Below, one piece after another: positions 24,540 to 33,554 of a DNA stretch of 64,000 bases (its first letter is position 1; every line of letters starts with the position of its first letter). The notes under the pieces are model-generated. The model saw only the letters and a list, made by a program, of their open reading frames with translations, was not told the origin of the DNA and searched no databases. Source of the DNA: Streptomyces sp. NBC_00102 (lineage in GTDB: Bacteria > Actinomycetota > Actinomycetes > Streptomycetales > Streptomycetaceae); NCBI RefSeq assembly GCF_026343115.1, contig NZ_JAPEMC010000007.1:1-64000 (forward strand). The letters run 5' to 3'. A program made the position numbers and the translations under genes.

Positions 24540-25156
24540 CGGTTGATCTCCTTGCGTACGGCGGCGGTGGTGGCGGCGGCCCGTGCCGCGACGTGGTCGG
24601 CGGCGGCGGCCCGGGCGGCGAACGCGGTGCGCGCGGCCTCGTCCTTGATGCCGCCGAGATTCACCTCGACGTTCACCTGGCCGGTCACGGCGGCGGCGCG
24701 GATGGCCTCGGCCGCGGCGGCGACGTCGCTGAGCACGTTGCGATTGCCGACCGGGAGCAGCAGCTCGGCCAGCTCGGCCAGCCGGGTGGACAGTTCGACG
24801 GTGCGGGCGGGCGGTTCGGCGGCACCGATCAGGGCGCCGGCGATGGCGGCCGAGCGGGCGGCCTTCTCCTCGTCGGTGGCCTTGGGCAGGCGGTAGGCCG
24901 CGGCGACCGCGCCGAACGCCGCCGCGTCGTCCTCGGCGAGCTGCAGGGCCTGTGCGCGCGCGTCGTCCGTCTCGGTGCGGACGCGGCTGATCACGGCCTC
25001 GTGCTCCGCGTACTTCGGCCCCTCGCTGTAGCGGGCCACCATGCCGAGCAGGGCGGCCGCCTGGGCGGCGTGCAGCGCGGCACTCGCCCCGCCACCCGGA
25101 GCCGGGACGCGGTCCGCCAGCTGCTGGAGGAAATCACCGATGGACTGATCGCGCAT
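24536..25156 (-). CDS. FchA/cyclodeaminase family protein (methenyl-THF cyclohydrolase or formimino-THF cyclodeaminase)
   Basis: A 206-residue all-helical protein with the family entry VPAPGGGASAAL (residues about 17-28) and the LLPVGNRNVLSDV and VEVNLGGIKD segments (positions about 135-170). The family covers formimino-THF cyclodeaminases of histidine degradation and FchA methenyl-THF cyclohydrolases. No histidine-degradation gene is nearby, and the stop overlaps the start of a FolD paralogue lacking its cyclohydrolase Lys. A cyclohydrolase role producing N10-formyl-THF is therefore the better inference. It starts 77 bp after the condensation-domain stop in the same direction. Confidence 0.8.
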   Translation of the reverse strand: MRDQSIGDFLQQLADRVPAPGGGASAALHAAQAAALLGMVARYSEGPKYAEHEAVISRVRTETDDARAQALQLAEDDAAAFGAVAAAYRLPKATDEEKAARSAAIAGALIGAAEPPARTVELSTRLAELAELLLPVGNRNVLSDVAAAAEAIRAAAVTGQVNVEVNLGGIKDEAARTAFAARAAAADHVAARAAATTAAVRKEINR

Positions 25157-25233
25157 GCATGCTCCGTAGCGAACTGGATTCCGTCATTGGCGTCACCGAT
25201 GGTACCGGCGACAGCGGCAGGGCCGACGCCGGT

Positions 25234-26409
25234 TCAACGGAGGTCGCCCAGCCGCCGGCTCGCCGCGCCCGCGCCGGACAGCGAGGTGAGCAGGGCGAGT
25301 TGGCGGGCTATCTCTTGAGCTGCGGTGTCGGGGACGGCCGTGCGGTCGTAGTCGGCGTAGAAGACTGGCTCGGGGTCGGTGGTGGCGATCACCCAGAGCT
25401 GCCCGGCGTAGCGGGCGACGGGTTCGGGGCCCGGTTCGGCTGCGGCGTAGGGCTCGACGGTGAGCCCGGGCGCCGGTGTCCGGCCGGCCGGGGAGCCACG
25501 AATCCGGCCGGGGACGATGTTGACGGTGACCGGGGACAGGCCCGGGTGCCATGCCGCGGCGGGCACGTCCGCCGGCCGCTCGTCCTCCAGGAGGCGGCGC
25601 AGACCGGGCAGGGTGAAGGGGGCGGCCGAGCGGGCCGTACCCTCGGCCAGCCCGCGCTGGACCCGGCGGGCGAACTCGCCCAGTTCGGTGCCCTCGTCGA
25701 GGGCGGCGCGGACGGGGAAGCGGCGGCAGAACATGCCGACCAGGTCCCACTCCTCCTCACGGTCGCGCCCGTGGTACTGGTAGCTGGCCAGCAGCGAGGG
25801 CTGCTCCAGCGCCCTGCCGACGGCGAGCAGGCACAGCGCGGTGGTGGCGCTGGCCGCGGTGACGCGGGCGGCGCGCGCGAACGCGCCGAGGCGGCGCGGG
25901 AAGTCGGGGCCGGGGCGGGCGGCGACGAGCCGGGCACCGCCCGAGCCGTCCTCGCTCTGAGCGAGCGGGGGCGCGGAGCCGGGGGCAGGCCACAGGCCGG
26001 GCGGCTCGCGGACGACCTTCCGCCAGTGCGCCAGTTGCGCCGGGATCGGCACCGTACCGTGCGCGGCTTGGGCGTCGGCAAGCCGGGGGTAGCCGGTGCG
26101 CAGCGGCGCGGGGTCCGGGGCGTTTGCCGCGTACGCCGTCCACAGGTCGCGCCACAGGACGCCGGCCGACCAGGCGTCCCCCGCCATGTGATGGACCGTC
26201 AGGACCAGTACGTGGTCGTCCGGCGCGGCCGCCAGCAGGTCGGCGCGGAGCGGCCCGGTGCCGAACAGGTCGAGCCGCTGCCCGGCACGCTCGGCTACGG
26301 CGGTGGCCAGTTCGTCCGGCGTCACCGTGGAGCGGCCGAACCAGGCGTGCCCGGCCGTGGCGGGGGGAAAGCTCTGCCGGATGCCGTCCGGTGTGCGCAC
26401 CAGCCGCAT
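25234..26409 (-). CDS. NRPS-type condensation domain protein, N-terminally truncated
   Basis: A 391-residue stretch of stand-alone condensation-type acyltransferase. The active-site motif is HHMAGDAWS (residues 73-81, HHxxxDxxS form), so the catalytic histidine is present. In intact C domains this motif lies near residue 130-150. In-frame similarity (VVVERHDPLRMRL) runs upstream past the ATG to about 26450 and then stops where HAD-phosphatase sequence begins on the other strand. About 40-60 N-terminal residues are therefore missing and the protein is probably inactive, unless it starts at the internal ATG as written. Such domains join or release acyl/aminoacyl units in natural product pathways. 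Confidence 0.7.
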   Translation of the reverse strand: MRLVRTPDGIRQSFPPATAGHAWFGRSTVTPDELATAVAERAGQRLDLFGTGPLRADLLAAAPDDHVLVLTVHHMAGDAWSAGVLWRDLWTAYAANAPDPAPLRTGYPRLADAQAAHGTVPIPAQLAHWRKVVREPPGLWPAPGSAPPLAQSEDGSGGARLVAARPGPDFPRRLGAFARAARVTAASATTALCLLAVGRALEQPSLLASYQYHGRDREEEWDLVGMFCRRFPVRAALDEGTELGEFARRVQRGLAEGTARSAAPFTLPGLRRLLEDERPADVPAAAWHPGLSPVTVNIVPGRIRGSPAGRTPAPGLTVEPYAAAEPGPEPVARYAGQLWVIATTDPEPVFYADYDRTAVPDTAAQEIARQLALLTSLSGAGAASRRLGDLR

Positions 26410-26450
26410 CCGCAGCGGGTCGTGGCGTTCGACGACGACGGCCTGCGCGG

Positions 26451-26654
26451 TCCGGCAAGGCGGACGCGATGCGCGCCCGCGCCGTCGCCGTCTACGTCGG
26501 CGACCACCCGCTCGATGTGGCCGGTGGTGACGCCGCCGGCGTACCGGCCGTCGGCGTCACCACCGGCGCCCACAGCGCCGCCGAACTCCGGGCTGCGGAG
26601 GCGGACTTCGTCGCTCCGTCCCTGCACGCCCTCCACCCCCTGCTCACCTCGTAG
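26451..26654 (+). pseudogene. 3' fragment of a HAD phosphatase
   Basis: The plus strand encodes SGKADAMRARAVAVYVGDHP followed by LDVAGGDAAGVPAVGVTTGA, the last third of a phosphoglycolate-phosphatase-like HAD protein (the Lys and GD motifs III and IV), ending in TAG. The first two thirds, with the nucleophile Asp, are absent; upstream sequence is the opposed condensation gene. The fragment has no start signal and should be non-functional. Confidence 0.7.
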
Positions 26655-26901
26655 CGAGGGGCGCGCGGAAGACGCCGCAGGGGCTGCGGGCGGCGGGCGA
26701 GCAGGCCACGAAGCCGTCCCGCGCCTGACGTTTCCGGCGCCCTGATCGAGCTCACCCGCGGGTCCGGCGCAACGCCCCTTCCGGGGACGCGATCAGGCGC
26801 GGTGCAGTTCGCTGCACGGCCGAACCGTGCGGGACGAGCGGAGGAAGCCGCTCACCGCCGTAGGACCGCTCGGCTGCCCGCCCGGGCGATGCGACGGCGC
26901 C

Positions 26902-28050
26902 TCACCATCCCGTCGGCAGCCTGCCGAGGAACGGGGCGAGCCGGTCGGCGATCATCCGGTCGTCCTGCGCCGAGGTGTGCCGGTCGCATCCGAGGAAGTC
27001 GAGGCCCGACTGATCGAGGAACCAGTAGTGGACCCCGCTGTCTCCGGCGTCGTTGCGCGCCTCGACCACCTGCCGCACGTGTTCGGCGTTCCTGTCGAAG
27101 CCGACGGCCACGAGGTGGGTGCCGGTTCCGTAGCGCGTCCGCAGGTTCTGGAGGAACTCGCCGTAGGCGGTGCGGAAGGCGGCCGCGAGGCTGTCGGGCG
27201 TCCACGGTTCGCCGGGGGTGAGGTCGGAGAAGTCGTTGGCGCCGAGGTTGACCACCACGATCCGGGGGCGCCACGTCCCCGGGTTCTGCCAGACGTCGCC
27301 GTCCACGTTCAACAGGGCGCGGTCGTAGAAGGTCCGGTACGTGATGTCCGGGCAGATGCCTGCGACGTTGCGGACCATGCCGAAGCCGGAGAAACCGTTG
27401 ATCTGGTAATCGGCGTCCAACTTCCGTGCGGTGAGGGCTCCGTGGCTCACGTCGGTGTTGGTGTTCCGCTTGAGCCGCTCGGGATCGCAGTCGCGGGTGC
27501 CCGAGACATTGCCGTAGCCCACCGTGAGGGAGTCCCCGATGAACTCGATCTGGCGGTCCCGGGGCGCCGGCTTGCTCAGTACGGCGCCCCCGGGCGCGGC
27601 GACGAAGCCTCCGAAGGTGCTGGTGTCTCCCGGGGTGTCGTTGCGTTTGACGACCCGGACCGTGTGTTCGCCGTCCCGCAGGCCGTTGATCCAGTACGTG
27701 GTGTCTCCGGGGGTGACCAGGGTGGCGACGGTGACCCCGTCGACCTGGACGTCGAAGTCGGCGGCCGCGCAGTCGAGGACCACCCCGAGTCCGGTACCCC
27801 GGAAGCGGCCCTCGAAGTACACCCCGGGCCAGCTGAACTGGACCTTCGCCCCCAGGTCCTTGACCCGTCCCGCGATGTGCACCTGTTCCACCACGCTTTT
27901 CACGCGGGCCAGTTGCCCTTGCCGGCTGGACGGATCCGCCAACAGGGTCGTCACCGCCGGCTTCGTTCCCTTGTCGCTGAAAGTCATCTCCGTGCCAACT
28001 CTCCGGCCCTGGCGCATCAGTGGGTCACGACCGAAAGTCCGGTATTCCAT
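26902..28050 (-). CDS. SGNH hydrolase, carbohydrate esterase family 2 type
   Basis: A 382-residue protein with an N-terminal jelly-roll (about 60-165, WPGVYFEGRFRGTGLG) and a C-terminal SGNH domain: nucleophile Ser in FIGDSLTVGYGN, Gly in the middle block, Asn in LGANDFS and the catalytic His in GCDRHTSAQDDRMIA. This two-domain layout is that of CE2 acetyl esterases that remove O-acetyl groups from sugars at O-6. No signal peptide is visible from the ATG used, nor from an in-frame ATG near residue 22, unlike most CE2 enzymes, so the enzyme may be cytosolic or its true start is misjudged. Confidence 0.75.
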   Translation of the reverse strand: MEYRTFGRDPLMRQGRRVGTEMTFSDKGTKPAVTTLLADPSSRQGQLARVKSVVEQVHIAGRVKDLGAKVQFSWPGVYFEGRFRGTGLGVVLDCAAADFDVQVDGVTVATLVTPGDTTYWINGLRDGEHTVRVVKRNDTPGDTSTFGGFVAAPGGAVLSKPAPRDRQIEFIGDSLTVGYGNVSGTRDCDPERLKRNTNTDVSHGALTARKLDADYQINGFSGFGMVRNVAGICPDITYRTFYDRALLNVDGDVWQNPGTWRPRIVVVNLGANDFSDLTPGEPWTPDSLAAAFRTAYGEFLQNLRTRYGTGTHLVAVGFDRNAEHVRQVVEARNDAGDSGVHYWFLDQSGLDFLGCDRHTSAQDDRMIADRLAPFLGRLPTGW

Positions 28051-28129
28051 CCTTGGATGTCAACCGGATTCGAGGGAGGCAAAGGGGAGCGACAGGCGCC
28101 CGGCGCAGGGGACTTGATGAGCCATCGGT

Positions 28130-28579
28130 TCATTCGCACCCGGCAACGTCACCTGTCTTCCCCGGTGTTGCCTGCGTGGGCAGGGGCGGTCGGACGTCGG
28201 GATCGACCTCGGGGTGCGTGAATCGCACGGGCTTGCCCAGCGACCGGGCGTAGGCGATCTCGGCTCGGGTGCTGTCTCCGATGTAGTCGCCGACCACGAG
28301 CACCTCGTCGGCGAGCCGGATCTTCGCCCGGTGCAGATCGTCGAGGCGGACCTTCAACGCCTCGGCCTCGACGGGATCGGACCAGAGCTCGTGCGGCGAC
28401 TTCATGTCGCAGCCCGGTTTGACGACGATCCTTCCGGCCTCGGTCTCCCGCAGATCGGCCTCGGTCATCTCGGCCATGAAGCGGGTGGAGCCGCAGATCA
28501 CGACGATGCGCGGGAGGCTCAGCCTCCTCTTCGCGTCGGCGAGCGTCTCCTCGGGGGTGAGCGGGTTCGGGCAGGACAC
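28130..28579 (-). CDS. nucleoside 2-deoxyribosyltransferase-like protein
   Basis: A 149-residue protein with RIVVICGSTRFMAEM (about 25-39), the nucleotide-sugar-binding entry of the NDT/DUF4406-like Rossmann family, and ADEVLVVGDYIGDSTRAEIA with the conserved acidic pair. A GTG start at 28579 is set by a perfect AGGAGG 7 bases upstream. The family moves deoxyribosyl groups or hydrolyses N-glycosidic bonds of nucleotides; the exact substrate is unknown. It follows an AKR gene in the same direction but a strong hairpin lies between them. Confidence 0.7.
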   Translation of the reverse strand: MSCPNPLTPEETLADAKRRLSLPRIVVICGSTRFMAEMTEADLRETEAGRIVVKPGCDMKSPHELWSDPVEAEALKVRLDDLHRAKIRLADEVLVVGDYIGDSTRAEIAYARSLGKPVRFTHPEVDPDVRPPLPTQATPGKTGDVAGCE

Positions 28580-28627
28580 TGGTTCCTCCTGGTGGTGTGG
28601 TTCTCGGCGTGCCTGCGGAGACGAGAA

Positions 28628-28672
28628 CGAGGGTGTCCACGTCGTTCTGTGCCGAACGACGGGACACCCTCG
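28628..28672. terminator. terminator hairpin downstream of the AKR
   Basis: CGAGGGTGTCC-A-CGTCGTTC pairs with GAACGACGGGACACCCTCG to give a 19-bp stem interrupted by one bulged A, with a TGTGCC loop. It lies 108 bp beyond the AKR stop and 49 bp before the next gene on the minus strand. Confidence 0.7.
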
Positions 28673-28779
28673 CAGGGCACGCCGCGCGACGGCCGACGAC
28701 AGGGCCGGCGACATCCTGCAGGAGCGTCCCGGGCTGGGGCCCATGGGGTCGGGCCGTCACGGGGTGCTCCCGTCGGGGG

Positions 28780-29637
28780 TCACTTGCCGCTGTAGACGGG
28801 GAAGGCGCTGTGCTCGCCGTAGTCCACGTCGCGCAGGTCGCGCAGGACGTCCATGTCGTCGCCGGAGATCTCGAAGTCCACCTCGGCGTTGGAGCGCATG
28901 TGGTCGGGGTTCGCCGTCTTGGGGAGCGACACGGTGCCCAGCTGCAGGGTGTAGCGGATGCACAGCTGGGGGACGGACACGCCGTACCGCTCTGCCATCG
29001 ACCGGACCTCGGCGTTCTGCAGGATCGCGCCGTGGGCGATGGGCGAGTACGCCTCGACGAGGATCTGCTTGCTCGCGCAGTAGGCCAGGAGTTCGGACGG
29101 AGTGTTGCCTGCGTGCACGAGCAACTGGTTGACGTGGGGGACGACGGTCGCGCTCGACAGGATGTTCTCGAGGTCGTGCCGCTGGAAGTTGGAGACGCCG
29201 ATGGACCGGATCTTGCCGGCCCGATGGGCTTCCTCCAGGGCGCGCCATGCCTCGCGGTTGCCTTCGGCGTAGTCGCCGCCGCGGAAGTCGTCCCACGGCT
29301 GAGGACTGTGGATCAGCATCAGGTCGATGCGGTCCAGTCCCAGCTTTTCGAGGGAGCCGTCGATCGCTCGGACCGCCCGGTCGTAGTCCTTGATCTCCGC
29401 GGCGAGTTTGGTCGAGACGAACAGTTCGTCGCGGGTCACCCCGGCGGTGCGAACGCCCTCGCCGACGCCGCGTTCGTTGCCGTATGCCTGGGCGGTGTCG
29501 ATGTTGCGGTAGCCGATCTCCACGGCCGCGCGGACCGCCTCGGCCGCCTTGTCGTCGTCGATGAACCAGGTGCCGAGCCCCAGCTTGGGAATCTTGACGC
29601 CGTGGGACAGGGCGTAGGTCTCGTCCAGGACGGTCAT
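28780..29637 (-). CDS. aldo/keto reductase (2,5-diketogluconate reductase type)
   Basis: A 285-residue AKR of canonical length. The tetrad is visible: Asp and Tyr in YRNIDTAQAYGNERGVGE, Lys in VSTKLAAE, His in LMLIHSPQPW; IGVSNFQRHDLENIL and SLPKTANPDHMRSN (cofactor-binding) follow. It would reduce small aldehydes or ketones with NADPH. Its ATG overlaps the TGA of an upstream open frame (ATGA), hinting that a coupled gene once preceded it. Confidence 0.9.
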   Translation of the reverse strand: MTVLDETYALSHGVKIPKLGLGTWFIDDDKAAEAVRAAVEIGYRNIDTAQAYGNERGVGEGVRTAGVTRDELFVSTKLAAEIKDYDRAVRAIDGSLEKLGLDRIDLMLIHSPQPWDDFRGGDYAEGNREAWRALEEAHRAGKIRSIGVSNFQRHDLENILSSATVVPHVNQLLVHAGNTPSELLAYCASKQILVEAYSPIAHGAILQNAEVRSMAERYGVSVPQLCIRYTLQLGTVSLPKTANPDHMRSNAEVDFEISGDDMDVLRDLRDVDYGEHSAFPVYSGK

Positions 29638-30397
29638 GCGTTCGCTCCGTTCTTCGACAGGCTGCCGTACACCTCGTCGGTGACGGGCTCGAGCCATTCG
29701 TTGCCGACGCCCTCGCCCGGTGTGGAGAGGGCGACGTGGAGAACCACGGGGTGTGTTCTGCGGGACACGAGGAACTCCTGTGCTCCGTTCCCGGCGTCCA
29801 CGCGTTCCACGCTACGGCGCGCAGGCGGTCGGAGGGATGCCCTGTCAGTACGTCCTTCACCGGGGCTCCCTCGCTCGGCGTGTCCGGCACCGTCATGGGT
29901 AGCGCACGTTCCGGGGTCGCTCGACGGACGTCGGCGCAGGCGGGAGAGGGGCGCGGCCGGGATCAGGGGCTCCGGCCGGACCGACGGGAAGAACGCCTTC
30001 GGCGAGTTCGCCCCGGGTGCGGTGCATTGCACCGACAGGGTCCTTTTCGACGAGGCCGGGGAGCGCGCCGGACGGCCGGCGACGGTATCCCCGCTCACCG
30101 CGGGGATCAGGGGTGGCGCTCTCGCACCGCACACACGGGTGCCGTGGCGCCGGCACCAGGCGCCACGGCGGTCGGGCCCGCCGCGATCAGGGCCGGGCCC
30201 GCGATCACCGCGACGCGGGGCCGGTGGGTCCGGCGTACCGCGCGGAGAGGGGCGTCAGCCCCGTCACCGGCGATCGGCGCGAGAGTGGAAGCCGCCGATC
30301 CGTAACTCCCGGCCCCGACAGCCGCGTCGACGATAAGATCATCTTGTTCGCACCCGCGGCGCACGCACCGATCCGACCTCTCCGGGGAGACCAAGAC
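29638..30397. other. long gap; possible 3' remnant of a minus-strand gene
   Basis: The minus-strand frame ending at 29634 reads FLVSRRTHPVVLHVALSTPG and then VGNEWLEPVTDEVYGSLSKN and overlaps the AKR start by four bases, as coupled genes do. Upstream the frame loses protein-like character, and a second frame takes over (MTVPDTPSEGAPVKDVLTGH). I do not recognise the family. Bases 29900-30397 otherwise hold GC-rich DNA with the promoter of the LAL regulator and nothing else I can name. Confidence 0.35.
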
Positions 30398-33298
30398 ATG
30401 AGCGTGGCCGGCAGCGGGTCCGACGCGAGCGGGAACGATGAACGTGAGGTCTTCGTCGGGCGGCGGTCCGAGTCCGAGCGGCTTGCGGCGTGTGCGGACA
30501 AGGTGCGCGGCGGCGAGGCGTGGCTGGCGGTCGTCGAGGGTGAGGCGGGGATCGGCAAGAGCGCCCTGATACGCCGGGCGGTCTCCTCGCTGGAGGACTT
30601 CACGGTGCTGTGGGCCGTGGGCGATCCCTCGGAGACCGATCTGCCCGGTGGTGTGCTGAGCCAGCTGGTGAGGCGGGTGGACCGGGATCTGACGGCTCGC
30701 TTCCCGCTGCTGGCACGACCGGGCGCGGCGGGGGTCTCGCCACACGCTCTGGGCGGGCAGTTGTTGCTGCTGCTGGGTGCGTTGCAGGAGTCCGGGGGCG
30801 GGGTCGCGGTCGTCGTCGACGACGCGCACTGGGCCGATCCGCTCTCCTCGCAGGTGCTGGGATTCGTGGTGCGCCGGCTCTGGGCCGACCGGGTACTCGT
30901 GCTGATGGCGACCCGTACGGACAGCGAGCAGAGCATGGAGGCACTGGCACGGCTGGTGCGGTCCGTCGACCGGGCGGTGCGGGTCGAGGTCGGCGGGCTC
31001 GGACAGGAGGAAGTCGACCAGCTGGCCCGGCGGCTGCTGGCGGTGCGTGTGACACCGGAGCTGGTGACGCGGCTGCACGGCTACACGAAGGGCCATCCCC
31101 TCTACGTACGCACCGTCCTGGCAGAGGTACCGCTTCAGGTGCTGGGCGACGAGTCGGCACGGCGGTGGCCGGTACACCAGTCGCTGCGGGCGGGGATCGG
31201 GGCCGCGCTGGGGCGCCTTCCCGCCGATTCGGTGGCCCTGGTGGAGGCGCTGGCGGTGCTGGACGGCCGGTTCCCCCTGGTGGGTGTGGCGCGGGTGGCC
31301 GGGGTGGCCGACGCCGTGGGGGCGCTCGAACCGGCGCTGGCTGCGGGTCTGGTGAAGTGGTGGCCGACGGACTCCGTGGGTCCGGTGGCCTTGGTCCACG
31401 GGTTGCAGCGGGACGCCGTCTACGCGGGGATCGGTCCCGGGCGACGGCGTGCGCTGCACACCGCGGCGGCCGAGGTGGTGGGTTCGGGGGCGGCCTGGGC
31501 TCACCGTGTGGCCGCGGCCGACTCCGACGACCCTGTTCTGGCGGCCGATCTGGAGCGTTCGGCGAACACCGAGGCCCTCGCCGGCCGCAACGCCCTGGCA
31601 GCCACCCGGTTGTTGTGGGCTTCGTCGCTGTCCGACGATCCCCTGGAACGGGAGCGGCGTCTGCTCACGGCCTGTGCCCAGTGGCTGCTGACCTTGCAGC
31701 CTTGGGCAGCCGTGCGGTTGAGGGCGGAGGTGGAGGAGTGCGCGGAGGGAACGCTGCGCAGTTGTGTGCTGGGGGTCATGGACCTCCTGGAGGGCCGGCT
31801 GGTCGTGGCCGAGGCCCGGTTGACCGAGGCTTGGCAGGAGGCGCTCGCCGATCCGGACGCGAGCTGGGTGGCGCTCCTGGCCGGTACGTTTCTGACCGTC
31901 ATCACGATCCGGCAGTGCCGGGGCGCGCGGACGGCGGACATCGCGGGCAAGACGCTGGCGATCGGTGACCTCGACGCGGGGACGTCCGATTTCATCCGCG
32001 CGGTACTGGCCACGGGCCGGATGTGGGACCAGGGGCCCGGTGCGGCGCTGCTGGACGTGGCGCACCTTCCGGTCGAGGCCGCCGAGGCGTCGAACGACCA
32101 GCTCGCGACGCTGGCCACCCGCGGTGTCATGCATCTGTTCCTGGGCCGGCTGGCCGCGGCGCGGGCCGATCTGCTCACGGTGGCACACCGCGACCGGCTG
32201 GGCGCGGCGTCCAAGCTCAGCCATCTGTCGTCGTCGTTGCTGGCGGTGGTGGAGTACCTCGGGGGTGACTGGAGCGCGAGTGAGAGCGCGGCGGACCGGG
32301 CGCTCGCGATCGCCGCCGCCCACGACCACGTTCTCGGCGACGCGGCCACGTGGTTCGCGGCCGTGTGCGTACAGGCGGGGCGCGGGCACTGGGAGGCTGC
32401 CGAGGAGTCCGTCGAGGCCCTGGAGCGGATCAACCGGATGCTGGGAGATCCGCCGGCGGAGCTTGTGTACGCCGGACTGGCGGGGGCGGTACTGGCTCAG
32501 GCCCGGGGCGACCATGCCGCCATGCTGCGGTCGTTGGCCCCCCTGGTCGAGCCTGTGACCGGAGGAGACGAGGCCGGGGACGAGGCCGGAGACGGGGAAG
32601 ACCGGGTACTCCTGCGGTTCAAGCCGCTGTGGTTGTGGCAGCAGTCCCTGCTGGTCGAAGCGCTCACCGGGACGGGACGGCTGGTGGCCGCCGCGTCGGC
32701 CCTCGACGACTTCTGGCGCGGCTACGACGGCAGTGGATATCTGCGGGTCGTGGGGGCCCGGCTCAGCGGCCGACTCGCCGAAGCCCAGGGGCGGCCGCGT
32801 GAGGCGCTGGCGATCTACGCCCAGGCCCTGGGCGGGAAGACGGACGGCACCGGCGCTCCCGACGTCGCCGGGACCGGTGGGGCAGAGGACGCCGGCGAGG
32901 ACGCCCCCCTGTTCCGCGCGATGCTGGAACACGCGTACGGCAGGCTCCTGGTGGCGACCAGGACAGGCTCCCGGCGGGACGCCGCGCGGTGGTTCAAGTC
33001 GGCCCACGACCGCTTCGACGCCCTGCGGGCAGAACCGTTCCTGCGTCGCTGTGAGACGGACCTCGCCGCCATGGGACTCACCGCTCCCGCCCACGCCCGG
33101 CAGCAGGTACTCGCACTGACCGAGCGGGAGGTGTCGGTCGCCCATCTCATCGCCGGCGGAAAGACGAACCAGGAGGCCGCGACGGAGCTCTACGTCACGC
33201 AGAAGACCGTCGAATACCACTTGTCGAACATCTACGCCAAGCTCGGCATCACCTCACGCCGCCACCTCGCACAGGCGCTCCGGACCCCGCGGACCTGA
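30398..33298 (+). CDS. LAL-type LuxR family regulator
   Basis: A 966-residue large ATP-binding LuxR regulator. The N-terminal AAA/STAND ATPase has Walker A GEAGIGKS (48-55) and Walker B VAVVVDDAHWAD (about 135-146). A helical TPR-like middle follows, and the C-terminus holds a LuxR helix-turn-helix (LTEREVSVAHLIAGGKTNQE with TQKTVEYHLSNIYAKLGI). The ATG has GGGGAGA 8 bases upstream. Such proteins activate nearby genes in response to a ligand. It stands alone between divergent and convergent neighbours; the target is not evident from the sequence. Confidence 0.9.
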   Translation: MSVAGSGSDASGNDEREVFVGRRSESERLAACADKVRGGEAWLAVVEGEAGIGKSALIRRAVSSLEDFTVLWAVGDPSETDLPGGVLSQLVRRVDRDLTARFPLLARPGAAGVSPHALGGQLLLLLGALQESGGGVAVVVDDAHWADPLSSQVLGFVVRRLWADRVLVLMATRTDSEQSMEALARLVRSVDRAVRVEVGGLGQEEVDQLARRLLAVRVTPELVTRLHGYTKGHPLYVRTVLAEVPLQVLGDESARRWPVHQSLRAGIGAALGRLPADSVALVEALAVLDGRFPLVGVARVAGVADAVGALEPALAAGLVKWWPTDSVGPVALVHGLQRDAVYAGIGPGRRRALHTAAAEVVGSGAAWAHRVAAADSDDPVLAADLERSANTEALAGRNALAATRLLWASSLSDDPLERERRLLTACAQWLLTLQPWAAVRLRAEVEECAEGTLRSCVLGVMDLLEGRLVVAEARLTEAWQEALADPDASWVALLAGTFLTVITIRQCRGARTADIAGKTLAIGDLDAGTSDFIRAVLATGRMWDQGPGAALLDVAHLPVEAAEASNDQLATLATRGVMHLFLGRLAAARADLLTVAHRDRLGAASKLSHLSSSLLAVVEYLGGDWSASESAADRALAIAAAHDHVLGDAATWFAAVCVQAGRGHWEAAEESVEALERINRMLGDPPAELVYAGLAGAVLAQARGDHAAMLRSLAPLVEPVTGGDEAGDEAGDGEDRVLLRFKPLWLWQQSLLVEALTGTGRLVAAASALDDFWRGYDGSGYLRVVGARLSGRLAEAQGRPREALAIYAQALGGKTDGTGAPDVAGTGGAEDAGEDAPLFRAMLEHAYGRLLVATRTGSRRDAARWFKSAHDRFDALRAEPFLRRCETDLAAMGLTAPAHARQQVLALTEREVSVAHLIAGGKTNQEAATELYVTQKTVEYHLSNIYAKLGITSRRHLAQALRTPRT

Positions 33299-33554
33299 CG
33301 GCGGCGCGTCCGGTCGGCGGCGCGTCCGGCCGCACCTGCCCCGTACCCGCCCGCACGCAGGGGGAGCAGTGGGAGCAGCCGGGTGACATCGTCGCGGTTG
33401 CCGCCCGGCGAGGCAGCAGCGCGCGGGATGCCGGTGGCATCGGTGATCGGTGGTGCGAGCCGGTCCCCGCCGGACCTGGCCAGGGTGCCGGCTTCGCGCC
33501 TTCTCGGGCCGATCGACATGCTGGGCCAGGGCCGTGACGGTCGCGCATGAGTGG

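Noticed and set aside
24536..25156. Histidine-degradation formimino-THF cyclodeaminase as sole function
   Set aside because: No hut or formiminotransferase gene is nearby, while the overlapping FolD variant lacks cyclohydrolase function; kept only as an alternative.
26124..26654. Full plus-strand gene covering the HAD-like part
   Set aside because: Only the last 67 codons resemble a HAD protein; the earlier part is antisense to the condensation gene, so a truncated fragment is the better reading.
30107..33220. Open frame of over 1000 codons opposite the first LAL regulator
   Set aside because: It mirrors the LAL gene, is Gln/Arg/Pro/His-rich and shows no motif; the plus strand has the complete ATPase and LuxR domains.
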